From Orychophragmus violaceus (taxonomy: Eukaryota > Streptophyta > Magnoliopsida > Brassicales > Brassicaceae), in the NCBI GenBank assembly GCA_030180135.1, contig CM058231.1:47750235-47814234 (forward strand): a stretch of DNA of 64,000 nt, given 5' to 3'. Of the stretch, positions 12,301 through 27,104 are shown piece by piece. Position 1 is the stretch's first letter, and the number at the start of each line of letters is the position of its first letter. The notes beneath the pieces were generated by a model, which was not told the DNA's origin, did no database searches, and worked only from the letters and a program-made list of their open reading frames with translations. The position numbers and the translations under genes are program-made.

Positions 12301-13829
12301 TCTCAATCCATCATTAATCTCCGATGATCAACTCTATTTCTATGAGTTTAGTTGATCTAATGATGATTAGTGAGTAGTTCTTCATATGGCTTATGGGTTA
12401 GGAAGGATTAGGTTGATTAGGGGTGATCAATGGATTTCTAGTGCTTGATTGTTTAAAATCTCATCTGTCAAAGTGTGTTTAATGTCTAATTAGCCTTGAT
12501 CAAGTTGATTAGAATGCTTAAGATTTCTTGTTCACCATGTGTTCGATGAAATTCCTGTTCATTGCTTTGATAGAACTTTCACATTCTAGCGCATGAGAAT
12601 GTATGTTTAGAGTGATTGTTAGTTGTTTGGAACTTGTTTGATTGCTTGCTTGATTCTAATTCACAAATGAGAATTTGTTCTTGGATTAGGATTAACTTCA
12701 TTTCTTTGGTCATTGGTATGTTTAGAGTATAGGATCATCTAGAGCTAGGTTTAGGCATTCTAGGCTTGCATTTGGAGAGTTTCTTATGTTTTGTAGGTTC
12801 TTGGAGTGGCTAAGGATGTTTGGAAGAGTTTGGAGGCCAAAGGAGTGATTGCAAGTAAAATGGTGATGAAGGACCAAACCGATGAGCTTGAAAGATTGAG
12901 TCATATGAAGATGTTACATTAACTTTTAGCTCTGGGATTCTAAAAACAAACCATGGGAAATTGAGCTGGATTTCTAATGGAGGTTGTGTGAAGTCATTCG
13001 GTGCTATATGGAAAGAGTTATGCCTGATTTACTGGATGCATCTCAACACAGTCTGCAAAAAAGCAGACAGACTCATATCGACCAGCGTATCGACCGAGCA
13101 GACCGATACGACCCCTCGGATTAAAAACAGACAGTTCTTATCGAACAACAAATCGACCAGCCTGGCCGATAAGACCCCTCGACAGAAAAATCCGAAGACT
13201 CATATCGACCAGCGCATCGACCGAGCAGACCGATACATACCCCAGAAACTGCCTTGGATCCGGGTCAACACCCGGTTTGTTCCGGGTTGATCCGGCTCGC
13301 ACCCTATTGACTATTTAAGCCAAAAACCTATTTCTTATTGTTTCTTAAGCTTTATTTTATGTTCTAAACACTTTGTAAGAACAAGTTTGAATTTCTTTGA
13401 TTAATCTAGTACTTCTTTTGTGATTCCTTCATCAAATCTCTCAATCCATCATTAATCTCCGATGATCAACTCTATTTCTATGAGTTTAGTTGATCTAATG
13501 ATGATTAGTGAGTAGTTCTTCATATGGCTTAAGGGTTAGGTAGGATTAGGTTGATTAGGGGTGATCAATGGATTTCTAGTGCTTGATTGTTTAAAATCTC
13601 ATTTGTCAAAGTGTGTTTAATGTCTAATTAGCCTTGATCAAGTTGATTAGAATGCTTAAGATTTCTTGTTCACCATGTGTTCGATGAAATTCCTATTCAT
13701 AGCTTTGATAGAACTTTCACATTCTAGCGCATGAGAATGTATGTTTAGAGTGATTGTTAGTTGTTTGGAACTTGTTTGATTGCCTTCTTGATTCTAATTC
13801 ACAAATGAGAATTTGTTCTTGGATTAGGA
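9302..13829 (+). repeat. Two-monomer higher-order repeat, 2264 bp x 2
   Basis: The pair at 9302-11565 (1126 + 1138 bp) is followed by a pair at 11566-13829 of the same lengths, with the same 12-bp-shortened first monomer and the same private substitutions in the submodule region of the second monomer. This indicates that a dimer was copied as a block after the basic array existed. Confidence 0.75.
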
Positions 13830-16800
13830 TTAACTTCATTTCTTTGGTCATTGGTATGTTTAGAGTATAGGATCATCTAGAGCTAGGTTTAGGCATTCTA
13901 GGCTTGCATTTGGAGTGTTTCTTATGTTTTGTAGGTTCTTGGAGTGGCTAAGGATGTTTGGAAGAGTTTGGAGGCCAAAGGAGTGATTGCAAGTGAAATG
14001 GTGATGAAGGACCAAACCGATGAGCTTGAAAGATTGAGTCATATGAAGATGTTACATTAACTTTTAGCTCTGGGATTCTAAATACAAATCATGGAAATTG
14101 AGCTGGCTTTCTAATGGAGGTTGTGTGAAGTCATTCGGTGCTATATGGAAAGAGTTATGCCTGATTTACTGAATGCATCTCAACACAGTCTGCAAAAAAG
14201 CAGACAGACTCATATCGACCAGCGTATCGACCGAGCAGACCGATACGACCCCTCGGATTAAAAACAGACAGTTCATATCGACCAACATATCGACCAGCCT
14301 GGCCGATACGACCCCTCAACAGAAAAATCCGAATACTCATATCGACCAGCGCATCGACCGAGCAGACCGATACAGACCCCAGAAACTGCCTTGGATCCGG
14401 GTCAACACCCGGTTTGTTCCGGGTTGATCCGGCTCGCACCCTATTGACTATTTAAGCCAAAAACCTATTTCTTATTGTTTCTTAAGCTTTATTTTATGTT
14501 CTAAACACTTTGTAAGAACAAGTTTGAATTTCTTTGATTAATCTAGTACTTCTTTTGTGATTCCTTCATCAAATCTCTCAATCCATCATTAATCTCCGAT
14601 GATCAACTCTATTTCTATGAGTTTAGTTGATCTAATGATGATTAGTGAGTAGTTCTTCATATGGCTTATGGGTTAGGTAGGATTAGGTTGATTAGGGGTG
14701 ATCAATGGATTTCTAGTGCTTGATTGTTTAAAATCTCATCTGTCAAAGTGTGTTTAATGTCTAATTAGCCTTGATCAAGTTGATTAGAATGCTTAAGATT
14801 TATTGTTCACCTTGTGTTCGATGAAATTCCTGTTCATAGCTTTGATAGAACTTTCACATTCTAGCGCATGAGAATTTATGTTTAGAGTGATTGTTAGTTG
14901 TTTAGAACTTGTTTGATTGCTTGCTTGATTCTAATTCACAAATGAGAATTTGTTCTTGGATTAGGATTAACTTCATTTCTTTGGTCATTGGTGTGTTTAG
15001 AGTATAGGATCATCTAGAGCTAGGTTTAGCCATTCTAGGCTTGCATTTTGAGTGTTTCTTATGTTTTGTAGGTTCTTGGAGTGGCTAAGGATGTTTGGAA
15101 GAGTTTGGAGGCCGAAGGAGTGATTGCAAGTGAAATGGTGATGAAGGACCAAACCGATGAGCTTGAAAGATTGAGTCATATGAAGATGTTACCCTAACTT
15201 TTAGCTCTGGGATTCTAAAAACAAATCATGGGAAATTGAGCTGGCTTTCTAATGGAGGTTGTGTGAAGTCATTCGGTGCTATATGGAAAGAGTTATGCCT
15301 GATTTACTGGATGCATCTCAACACAGTCTGCAAAAAAGCAGACAGACTCATATCGACCAGCGTATCGACCGAGCAGACCGATACTTCCCCTTGGATTAAA
15401 AACAGACAGTTCATATCGACCAGCATATCGGCCAGCCTGGCCGATACGACCCCTCGACAGAAAAATCCGAAGACTCATATCGACCAGCGTATCGACTGAG
15501 CAGACCGATACAGACCCCAGAAACTGCCTTGGATCCGGGTCAACACCCGGTTTGTTCCAGGTTGACCCGGCTCGCACCATATTGACTATTTAAGCCAAAA
15601 ACCTATTTCTTATTGTTTCTTAAGCTTTATTTTATGTTCTAAACACTTTGTAAGAACAAGTTTGGATTTCTTTGATTAATCTAGTACTTCTTTTGTGATT
15701 CCTTCATCAAATCTCTCAATCCATCATTAATCTCCGATGATCAACTCTATTTCTATGAGTTTAGTTGATCTAATGATGATTTGTGAGTAGTTCTTCATAG
15801 GGCTTATGGGTTAGGTAGGATTAGGTTGATTAGGGGTGATCAATGGATTTCTAGTGCTTGATTGTTTAAAATCTCATCTGTCAAAGTGTGTTTAATGTCT
15901 AATTAGCCTTGATCAAGTTGATTAGAATGCTTAAGATTTCTTGTTCACAATGTGTTCGATGAAATTCCTGTTCATAGCTTTGATAGAACTTTCACATTCT
16001 AGCGCATGAGAATGTATGTTTAGAGTGATTGTTAGTTGTTTGGAACTTGTTTGATTGCTTGCTTGATTCTAATTCACAAATGAGAATTTGTTCTTGGATT
16101 AGGATTAACTTCATTTCTTTGGTCATTGGTATGTTTAGAGTATAGGATCATCTAGAGCTAGGTTTAGGCATTCTAGGCTTGCATTTGGAGTGTTTCTTAT
16201 GTTTTGTAGGTTCTTGGAGTGGCTAAGGATGTTTGGAAGAGTTTGGAGGCAAAAGGAGTGATTGCAAGTGAAATGGTGATGAAGGACCAAACCGATGAGC
16301 TTGAAAGATTGAGTCATATGAAGATGTTACATTAACTTTTAGCTCTGGGATTCTAAATACAAATCATGGAAATTGAGCTGGCTTTCTAATGGAGGTTGTG
16401 TGAAGTCATTCGGTGCTATATGGAAAGAGTTATGCCTGATTTACTGAATGCATCTCAACACAGTCTGCAAAAAAGCAGACAGACTCATATCGACCAGCGT
16501 ATCGACCGAGCAGACCGATACGACCCCTCGGATTAAAAACAGACAGTTCATATCGACCAACATATCGACCAGCCTGGCCGATACGACCCCTCAACAGAAA
16601 AATCCGAATACTCATATCGACCAGCGCATCGACCGAGCAGACCGATACAGACCCCAGAAACTGCCTTGGATCCGGGTCAACACCCGGTTTGTTCCAGGTT
16701 GACCCGGCTCGCACCATATTGACTATTTAAGCCAAAAACCTATTTCTTATTGTTTCTTAAGCTTTATTTTATGTTCTAAACACTTTGTAAGAACAAGTTT

Positions 16801-19800
16801 GGATTTCTTTGATTAATCTAGTACTTCTTTTGTGATTCCTTCATCAAATCTCTCAATCCATCATTAATCTCCGATGATCAACTCTATTTCTATGAGTTTA
16901 GTTGATCTAATGATGATTAGTGAGTAGTTCTTCATATGGCTTATGGGTTAGGTAGGATTAGGTTGATTAGGGGTGATCAATGGATTTCTAGTGCTTGATT
17001 GTTTAAAATCTCATCTGTCAAAGTGTGTTTAATGTCTAATTAGCCATAATCAAGTTGATTAGAATGCTTAAGATTTCTTGTTCACCATGTGTTCGATGAA
17101 ATTCCTGTTCATAGATTTGATAGAACTTTCACATTCTAGCGCATGAGAATGTATGTTTAGAGTGATTGTTAGTTGTTTGGAACTTGTTTGATTGCTTGCT
17201 TGATTCTAATTCACAAATGAGAATTTGTTCTTGGATTAGGATTAACTTCATTTCTTTGGTCATTGGTGTGTTTAGAGTATAGGATCATCTAGAGCTAGGT
17301 TTAGCCATTCTAGGCTTGCATTTTGAGTGTTTCTTATGTTTTGTAGGTTCTTGGAGTGGCTAAGGATGTTTGGAAGAGTTTGGAGGCCGAAGGAGTGATT
17401 GCAAGTGAAATGGTGATGAAGGACCAAACCGATGAGCTTGAAAGATTGAGTCATATGAAGATGTTACATTAACTTTTAGCTCTGGGATTCTAAATACAAA
17501 TCATGGAAATTGAGCTGGCTTTCTAATGGAGGTTGTGTGAAGTCATTCGGTGCTATATGGAAAGAGTTATGCCTGATTTACTGAATGCATCTCAACACAG
17601 TCTGCAAAAAAGCAGACAGACTCATATCGACCAGCGTATCGACCGAGCAGACCGATACGACCCCTCGGATTAAAAACAGACAGTTCATATCGACCAACAT
17701 ATCGACCAGCCTGGCCGATACGACCCCTCAACAGAAAAATCCGAATACTCATATCGACCAGCGCATCGACCGAGCAGACCGATACAGACCCCAGAAACTG
17801 CCTTGGATCCGGGTCAACACCCGGTTTGTTCCGGGTTGATCCGGCTCGCACCCTATTGACTATTTAAGCCAAAAACCTATTTCTTATTGTTTCTTAAGCT
17901 TTATTTTATGTTCTAAACACTTTGTAAGAACAAGTTTGAATTTCTTTGATTAATCTAGTACTTCTTTTGTGATTCCTTCATCAAATCTCTCAATCCATCA
18001 TTAATCTCCGATGATCAACTCTATTTCTATGAGTTTAGTTGATCTAATGATGATTAGTGAGTAGTTCTTCATATGGCTTATGGGTTAGGTAGGATTAGGT
18101 TGATTAGGGGTGATCAATGGATTTCTAGTGCTTGATTGTTTAAAATCTCATCTGTCAAAGTGTGTTTAATGTCTAATTAGCCTTGATCAAGTTGATTAGA
18201 ATGCTTAAGATTTCTTGTTCACCATGTGTTCGATGAAATTCCTGTTCATAGATTTGATAGAACTTTCACATTCTAGCGCATGAGAATGTATGTTTAGAGT
18301 GATTGTTAGTTGTTTGGAACTTGTTTGATTGCTTGCTTGATTCTAATTCACAAATGAGAATTTGTTCTTGGATTAGGATTAACTTCATTTCTTTGGTCAT
18401 TGGTATGTTTAGAGTATAGGATCATCTAGAGCTAGGTTTAGGCATTCTAGGCTTGCATTTGGAGTGTTTCTTATGTTTTGTAGGTTCTTGGAGTGGCTAA
18501 GGATGTTTGGAAGAGTTTGGAGGCCAAAGGAGTGATTGCAAGTGAAATGGTGATGAAGGACCAAACCGATGAGCTTGAAAGATTGAGTCATATGAAGATG
18601 TTACATTAACTTTTAGCTCTGGGATTCTAAATACAAATCATGGAAATTGAGCTGGCTTTCTAATGGAGGTTGTGTGAAGTCATTCGGTGCTATATGGAAA
18701 GAGTTATGCCTGATTTACTGGATGCATCTCAACACAGTCTGCAAAAAAGCAGACAGACTCATATCGACCAGCGTATCGACCGAGCAGACCGATACTTCCC
18801 CTCGGATTAAAAACAGACAGTTCATATCGACCAACATATCGACCAGCCTGGCCGATACGACCCCTCGACAGAAAAATCCGAAGACTCATATCGACCAGCG
18901 CATCGACCGAGCAGACCGATACAGACCCCAGAAACTGCCTTGGATCCGGGTCAACACCCGGTTTGTTCCGGGTTGATCCGGCTCGCACCCTATTGACTAT
19001 TTAAGCCAAAAACCTATTTCTTATTGTTTCTTAAGCTTTATTTTATGTTCTAAACACTTTGTAAGAACAAGTTTGAATTTCTTTGATTAATCTAGTACTT
19101 CTTTTGTGATTCCTTCATCAAATCTCTCAATCCATCATTAATCTCCGATGATCAACTCTATTTCTATGAGTTTAGTTGATCTAATGATGATTAGTGAGTA
19201 GTTCTTCATATGGCTTATGGGTTAGGTAGGATTAGGTTGATTAGGGGTGATCAATGGATTTCTAGTGCTTGATTGTTTAAAATCTCATCTGTCAAAGTGT
19301 GTTTAATGTCTAATTAGCCTTGATCAAGTTGATTAGAATGCTCAAGATTTCTTGTTCACAATGTGTTCGATGAAATTCCTGTTCATAGCTTTGATAGAAC
19401 TTTCACATTCTAGCGCATGAGAATGTATGTTTAGAGTGATTGTTAGTTGTTTGGAACTTGTTTGATTGCTTGCTTGATTCTAATTCACAAATGAGAATTT
19501 GTTCTTGGATTAGGATTAACTTCATTTCTTTGGTCATTGGTATGTTTAGAGTATAGGATCATCTAGAGCTAGGTTTAGGCATTCTAGGCTTGCATTTGGA
19601 GTGTTTCTTATGTTTTGTAGGTTCTTGGAGTGGCTAAGGATGTTTGGAAGAGTTTGGAGGCCAAAGGAGTGATTGCAAGTGAAATGGTGATGAAGGACCA
19701 AACCGATGAGCTTGAAAGATTGAGTCATATGAAGATGTTACATTAACTTTTAGCTCTGGGATTCTAAATACAAATCATGGAAATTGAGCTGGCTTTCTAA

Positions 19801-20282
19801 TGGAGGTTGTGTGAAGTCATTCGGTGCTATATGGAAAGAGTTATGCCTGATTTACTGAATGCATCTCAACACAGTCTGCAAAAAAGCAGACAGACTCATA
19901 TCGACCAGCGTATCGACCGAGCAGACCGATACGACCCCTCGGATTAAAAACAGACAGTTCATATCGACCAACATATCGACCAGCCTGGCCGATACGACCC
20001 CTCAACAGAAAAATCCGAATACTCATATCGACCAGCGCATCGACCGAGCAGACCGATACAGACCCCAGAAACTGCCTTGGATCCGGGTCAACACCCGGTT
20101 TGTTCCGGGTTGATCCGGCTCGCACCCTATTGACTATTTAAGCCAAAAACCTATTTCTTATTGTTTCTTAAGCTTTATTTTATGTTCTAAACACTTTGTA
20201 AGAACAAGTTTGAATTTCTTTGATTAATCTAGTACTTCTTTTGTGATTCCTTCATCAAATCTCTCAATCCATCATTAATCTC

Positions 20283-23200
20283 TGATGATCAACTCTATTT
20301 CTATGAGTTTAGTTGATCTAATGATGATTAGTGAGTAGTTCTTCATATGGCTTATGGGTTAGGTAGGATTAGGTTGATTAGGGGTGATCAATGGATTTCT
20401 AGTGCTTGATTGTTTAAAATCTCATTTGTCAAAGTGTGTTTAATGTCTAATTAGCCTTGATCAAGTTGATTAGAATGCTTAAGATTTCTTGTTCACCATG
20501 TGTTCGATGAAATTCCTATTCATAGCTTTGATAGAACTTTCACATTCTAGCGCATGAGAATGTATGTTTAGAGTGATTGTTAGTTGTTTGGAACTTGTTT
20601 GATTGCTTGCTTGATTCTAATTCACAAATGAGAATTTGTTCTTGGATTAGGATTAACTTCATTTATTTGGTCATTGGTATGTTTAGAGTATAGGATCATC
20701 TAGAGCTAGGTTTAGGCATTCTAGGCTTGCATTTGGAGTGTTTCTTATGTTTTGTAGGTTCTTGGAGTGGCTAAGGATGTTTGGAAGAGTTTGGAGGCCA
20801 AAGGAGTGATTGCAAGTGAAATGGTGATGAAGGACCAAACCGATGAGCTTGAAAGATTGAGTCATATGAAGATGTTACATTAACTTTTAGCTCTGGGATT
20901 CTAAATACAAATCATGGAAATTGAGCTGGCTTTCTAATGGAGGTTGTGTGAAGTCATTCGGTGCTATATGGAAAGAGTTATGCCTGATTTACTGAATGCA
21001 TCTCAACACAGTCTGCAAAAAAGCAGACAGACTCATATCGACCAGCGTATCGACCGAGCAGACCGATACGACCCTCGGATTAAAAACAGACAGTTCATAT
21101 CGACCAACATATCGACCAGCCTGGCCGATACGACCCCTCGACAGAAAAATCCGAATACTCATATCGACCAGCGCATCGACCGAGCAGACCGATACAGACG
21201 CCAGAAACTGCCTTGGATCCGGGTCAACACCCAGTTTGTTCCGGGTTGATCCGGCTCGCACCCTATTGACTATTTAAGCCAAAAACCTATTTCTTATTGT
21301 TTCTTAAGCTTTATTTTATGTTCTAAACACTTTGTAAGAACAAGTTTGAATTTCTTTGATTAATCTAGTACTTCTTTTGTGATTCCTTCATCAAATCTCT
21401 CAATCCATCATTAATCTCCGATGATCAACTCTATTTCTATGAGTTTAGTTGATCTAATGATGATTAGTGAGTAGTTCTTCATATGGCTTATGGGTTAGGT
21501 AGGATTAGGTTGATTAGGGGTGATCAATGGATTTCTAGTGCTTGATTGTTTAAAATCTCATCTGTCAAAGTGTGTTTAATGTCTAATTAGCCTTGATCAA
21601 GTTGATTAGAATGCTTAAGATTTATTGTTCACCTTTTGTTCGATGAAATTCCTGTTCATAGCTTTGATAGAACTTTCACATTCTAGCGCATGAGAATTTA
21701 TGTTTAGAGTGATTGTTAGTTGTTTAGAACTTGTTTGATTGCTTGCTTGATTCTAATTCACAAATGAGAATTTGTTCTTGGATTAGGATTAACTTCATTT
21801 CTTTGGTCATTGGTGTGTTTAGAGTATAGGATCATCTAGAGCTAGGTTTAGCCATTCTAGGCTTGCATTTTGAGTGTTTCTTATGTTTTGTAGGTTCTTG
21901 GAGTGGCTAAGGATGTTTGGAAGAGTTTGGAGGCCGAAGGAGTGATTGCAAGTGAAATGGTGATGAAGGACCAAACCGATGAGCTTGAAAGATTGAGTCA
22001 TATGAAGATGTTACCCTAACTTTTAACTCTGGGATTCTAAAAACAAATCATGGGAAATTGAGCTGGCTTTCTAATGGAGGTTGTGTGAAGTCATTCGGTG
22101 CTATATGGAAAGAGTTATGCCTGATTTACTGGATGCATCTCAACACAGTCTGCAAAAAAGCAGACAGACTCATATCGACCAGCGTATCGACCGAGCAGAC
22201 CGATACTTCCCCTTGGATTAAAAACAGACAGTTCATATCGACCAGCATATCGGCCAGCCTGGCCGATACGACCCCTCGACAGAAAAATCCGAAGACTCAT
22301 ATCGACCAGGGTATCGACTGAGCAGACCGATACAGACCCCAGAAACTGCCTTGGATCCGGGTCAACACCCGGTTTGTTCCAGGTTGACCCGGCTCGCACC
22401 ATATTGACTATTTAAGCCAAAAACCTATTTCTTATTGTTTCTTAAGCTTTATTTTATGTTCTAAACACTTTGTAAGAACAAGTTTGGATTTCTTTGATTA
22501 ATCTAGTACTTCTTTTGTGATTCCTTCATCAAATCTCTCAATCCATCATTAATCTCCGATGATCAACTCTATTTCTATGAGTTTAGTTGATCTAATGATG
22601 ATTAGTGAGTAGTTCTTCATATGGCTTATGGGTTAGGTAGGATTAGGTTGATTAGGGGTGATCAATGGATTTCTAGTGCTTGATTAATTAAAATCTCATC
22701 TGTCAAAGTGTGTTTAATGTCTAATTAGCCTTGATCAAGTTGATTAGAATGCTTAAGATTTCTTGTTCACAATGTGTTCGATGAAATTCCTGTTCATAGC
22801 TTTGATAGAACTTTCACATTCTAGCGCATGAGAATGTATGTTTAGAGTGATTGTTAGTTGTTTGGAACTTGTTTGATTGCTTGCTTGATTCTAATTCACA
22901 AATGAGAATTTGTTCTTGGATTAGGATTAACTTCATTTCTTTGGTCATTGGTATGTTTAGAGTATAGGATCATCTAGAGCTAGGTTTAGGCATTCTAGTC
23001 TTGAATTTGGAGTGTTTCTTATGTTTTGTAGGTTCTTGGAGTGGCTAAGGATGTTTGGAAGAGTTTGGAGGCCAAAGGAGTGATTGCAAGTGAAATGGTG
23101 ATGAAGGACCAAACCGATGAGCTTGAAAGATTGAGTCATATGAAGATGTTACATTAACTTTTAGCTCTGGGATTCTAAATACAAATCATGGAAATTGATC

Positions 23201-26200
23201 TGGATTTCTAATGGAGGTTGTGTGAAGTCATTCGGTGCTATATGGAAAGAGTTATGCCTGATTTACTGAATGCATCTCAACACAGTCTGCAAAAAAGCAG
23301 ACAGACTCATATCGACCAGCGTATCGACCGAGCAGACCGATACGACCCCTCGGATTAAAAACAATCAGTTCATATCGACCAACATATCGACCAGCCTGGC
23401 CGATACGACCCCTCAACAGAAAAATCCGAATACTCATATCGACCAGCGCATCGACCGAGCAGACCGATACAGACCCCAGAAACTGCCTTGGATCCGGGTC
23501 AACACCCGGTTTGTTCCGGGTTGATCCGGCTCGCACCCTATTGACTATTTAAGCCAAAAACCTATTTCTTATTGTTTCTTAAGCTTTATTTTATGTTCTA
23601 AACACTTTGTAAGAACAAGTTTGAATTTCTTTGATTAATCTAGTACTTCTTTTGTGATTCCTTCATCAAATCTCTCAATCCATCATTAATCTCTGATGAT
23701 CAACTCTATTTCTATGAGTTTAGTTGATCTAATGATGATTAGTGAGTAGTTCTTCATATGGCTTATGGGTTAGGTAGGATTAGGTTGATTAGGGGTGATC
23801 AATGGATTTCTAGTGCTTGATTGTTTAAAATCTCATTTGTCAAAGTGTGTTTAATGTCTAATTAGCCTTGATCAAGTTGATTAGAATGCTTAAGATTTCT
23901 TGTTCACCATGTGTTCGATGAAATTCCTATTCATAGCTTTGATAGAACTTTCACATTCTAGCGCATGAGAATGTATGTTTAGAGTGATTGTTAGTTGTTT
24001 GGAACTTGTTTGATTGCTTGCTTGATTCTAATTCACAAATGAGAATTTGTTCTTGGATTAGGATTAACTTCATTTATTTGGTCATTGGTATGTTTAGAGT
24101 ATAGGATCATCTAGAGCTAGGTTTAGGCATTCTAGGCTTGCATTTGGAGTGTTTCTTATGTTTTGTAGGTTCTTGGAGTGGCTAAGGATGTTTGGAAGAG
24201 TTTGGAGGCCAAAGGAGTGATTGCAAGTGAAATGGTGATGAAGGACCAAACCGATGAGCTTGAAAGATTGAGTCATATGAAGATGTTACATTAACTTTTA
24301 GCTCTGGGATTCTAAATACAAATCATGGAAATTGAGCTGGCTTTCTAATGGAGGTTGTGTGAAGTCATTCGGTGCTATATGGAAAGAGTTATGCCTGATT
24401 TACTGAATGCATCTCAACACAGTCTGCAAAAAAGCAGACAGACTCATATCGACCAGCGTATCGACCGAGCAGACCGATACGACCCTCGGATTAAAAACAG
24501 ACAGTTCATATCGACCAACATATCGACCAGCCTGGCCGATACGACCCCTCGACAGAAAAATCCGAATACTCATATCGACCAGCGCATCGACCGAGCAGAC
24601 CGATACAGACGCCAGAAACTGCCTTGGATCCGGGTCAACACCCAGTTTGTTCCGGGTTGATCCGGCTCGCACCCTATTGACTATTTAAGCCAAAAACCTA
24701 TTTCTTATTGTTTCTTAAGCTTTATTTTATGTTCTAAACACTTTGTAAGAACAAGTTTGAATTTCTTTGATTAATCTAGTACTTCTTTTGTGATTCCTTC
24801 ATCAAATCTCTCAATCCATCATTAATCTCCGATGATCAACTCTATTTCTATGAGTTTAGTTGATCTAATGATGATTAGTGAGTAGTTCTTCATATGGCTT
24901 ATGGGTTAGGTAGGATTAGGTTGATTAGGGGTGATCAATGGATTTCTAGTGCTTGATTGTTTAAAATCTCATCTGTCAAAGTGTGTTTAATGTCTAATTA
25001 GCCTTGATCAAGTTGATTAGAATGCTTAAGATTTATTGTTCACCTTTTGTTCGATGAAATTCCTGTTCATAGCTTTGATAGAACTTTCACATTCTAGCGC
25101 ATGAGAATTTATGTTTAGAGTGATTGTTAGTTGTTTAGAACTTGTTTGATTGCTTGCTTGATTCTAATTCACAAATGAGAATTTGTTCTTGGATTAGGAT
25201 TAACTTCATTTCTTTGGTCATTGGTGTGTTTAGAGTATAGGATCATCTAGAGCTAGGTTTAGCCATTCTAGGCTTGCATTTTGAGTGTTTCTTATGTTTT
25301 GTAGGTTCTTGGAGTGGCTAAGGATGTTTGGAAGAGTTTGGAGGCCGAAGGAGTGATTGCAAGTGAAATGGTGATGAAGGACCAAACCGATGAGCTTGAA
25401 AGATTGAGTCATATGAAGATGTTACCCTAACTTTTAACTCTGGGATTCTAAAAACAAATCATGGGAAATTGAGCTGGCTTTCTAATGGAGGTTGTGTGAA
25501 GTCATTCGGTGCTATATGGAAAGAGTTATGCCTGATTTACTGGATGCATCTCAACACAGTCTGCAAAAAAGCAGACAGACTCATATCGACCAGCGTATCG
25601 ACCGAGCAGACCGATACTTCCCCTTGGATTAAAAACAGACAGTTCATATCGACCAGCATATCGGCCAGCCTGGCCGATACGACCCCTCGACAGAAAAATC
25701 CGAAGACTCATATCGACCAGGGTATCGACTGAGCAGACCGATACAGACCCCAGAAACTGCCTTGGATCCGGGTCAACACCCGGTTTGTTCCAGGTTGACC
25801 CGGCTCGCACCATATTGACTATTTAAGCCAAAAACCTATTTCTTATTGTTTCTTAAGCTTTATTTTATGTTCTAAACACTTTGTAAGAACAAGTTTGGAT
25901 TTCTTTGATTAATCTAGTACTTCTTTTGTGATTCCTTCATCAAATCTCTCAATCCATCATTAATCTCCGATGATCAACTCTATTTCTATGAGTTTAGTTG
26001 ATCTAATGATGATTAGTGAGTAGTTCTTCATATGGCTTATGGGTTAGGTAGGATTAGGTTGATTAGGGGTGATCAATGGATTTCTAGTGCTTGATTAATT
26101 AAAATCTCATCTGTCAAAGTGTGTTTAATGTCTAATTAGCCTTGATCAAGTTGATTAGAATGCTTAAGATTTCTTGTTCACAATGTGTTCGATGAAATTC

Positions 26201-27104
26201 CTGTTCATAGCTTTGATAGAACTTTCACATTCTAGCGCATGAGAATGTATGTTTAGAGTGATTGTTAGTTGTTTGGAACTTGTTTGATTGCTTGCTTGAT
26301 TCTAATTCACAAATGAGAATTTGTTCTTGGATTAGGATTAACTTCATTTCTTTGGTCATTGGTATGTTTAGAGTATAGGATCATCTAGAGCTAGGTTTAG
26401 GCATTCTAGTCTTGAATTTGGAGTGTTTCTTATGTTTTGTAGGTTCTTGGAGTGGCTAAGGATGTTTGGAAGAGTTTGGAGGCCAAAGGAGTGATTGCAA
26501 GTGAAATGGTGATGAAGGACCAAACCGATGAGCTTGAAAGATTGAGTCATATGAAGATGTTACATTAACTTTTAGCTCTGGGATTCTAAATACAAATCAT
26601 GGAAATTGATCTGGATTTCTAATGGAGGTTGTGTGAAGTCATTCGGTGCTATATGGAAAGAGTTATGCCTGATTTACTGAATGCATCTCAACACAGTCTG
26701 CAAAAAAGCAGACAGACTCATATCGACCAGCGTATCGACCGAGCAGACCGATACGACCCCTCGGATTAAAAACAGACAGTTCATATCGACCAACATATCG
26801 ACCAGCCTGGCCGATACGACCCCTCAACAGAAAAATCCGAATACTCATATCGACCAGCGCATCGACCGAGCAGACCGATACAGACCCCAGAAACTGCCTT
26901 GGATCCGGGTCAACACCCGGTTTGTTCCGGGTTGATCCGGCTCGCACCCTATTGACTATTTAAGCCAAAAACCTATTTCTTATTGTTTCTTAAGCTTTAT
27001 TTTATGTTCTAAACACTTTGTAAGAACAAGTTTGAATTTCTTTGATTAATCTAGTACTTCTTTTGTGATTCCTTCATCAAATCTCTCAATCCATCATTAA
27101 TCTC
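20283..27104 (+). repeat. Three-monomer higher-order repeat, 3411 bp x 2
   Basis: Private variants repeat at exactly 3411 bp, for example TCTGATGATC at 20281, 23692 and 27103, a CGACCCTCGG shortening at 21068 and 24479, and CTTGATTAATTA at 22679 and 26090. Two blocks of three monomers are therefore nearly identical. One private difference (ACAATCAG near 23361) breaks identity with the next copy. The exact block edges are uncertain because adjoining monomers are also very similar. Confidence 0.8.
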
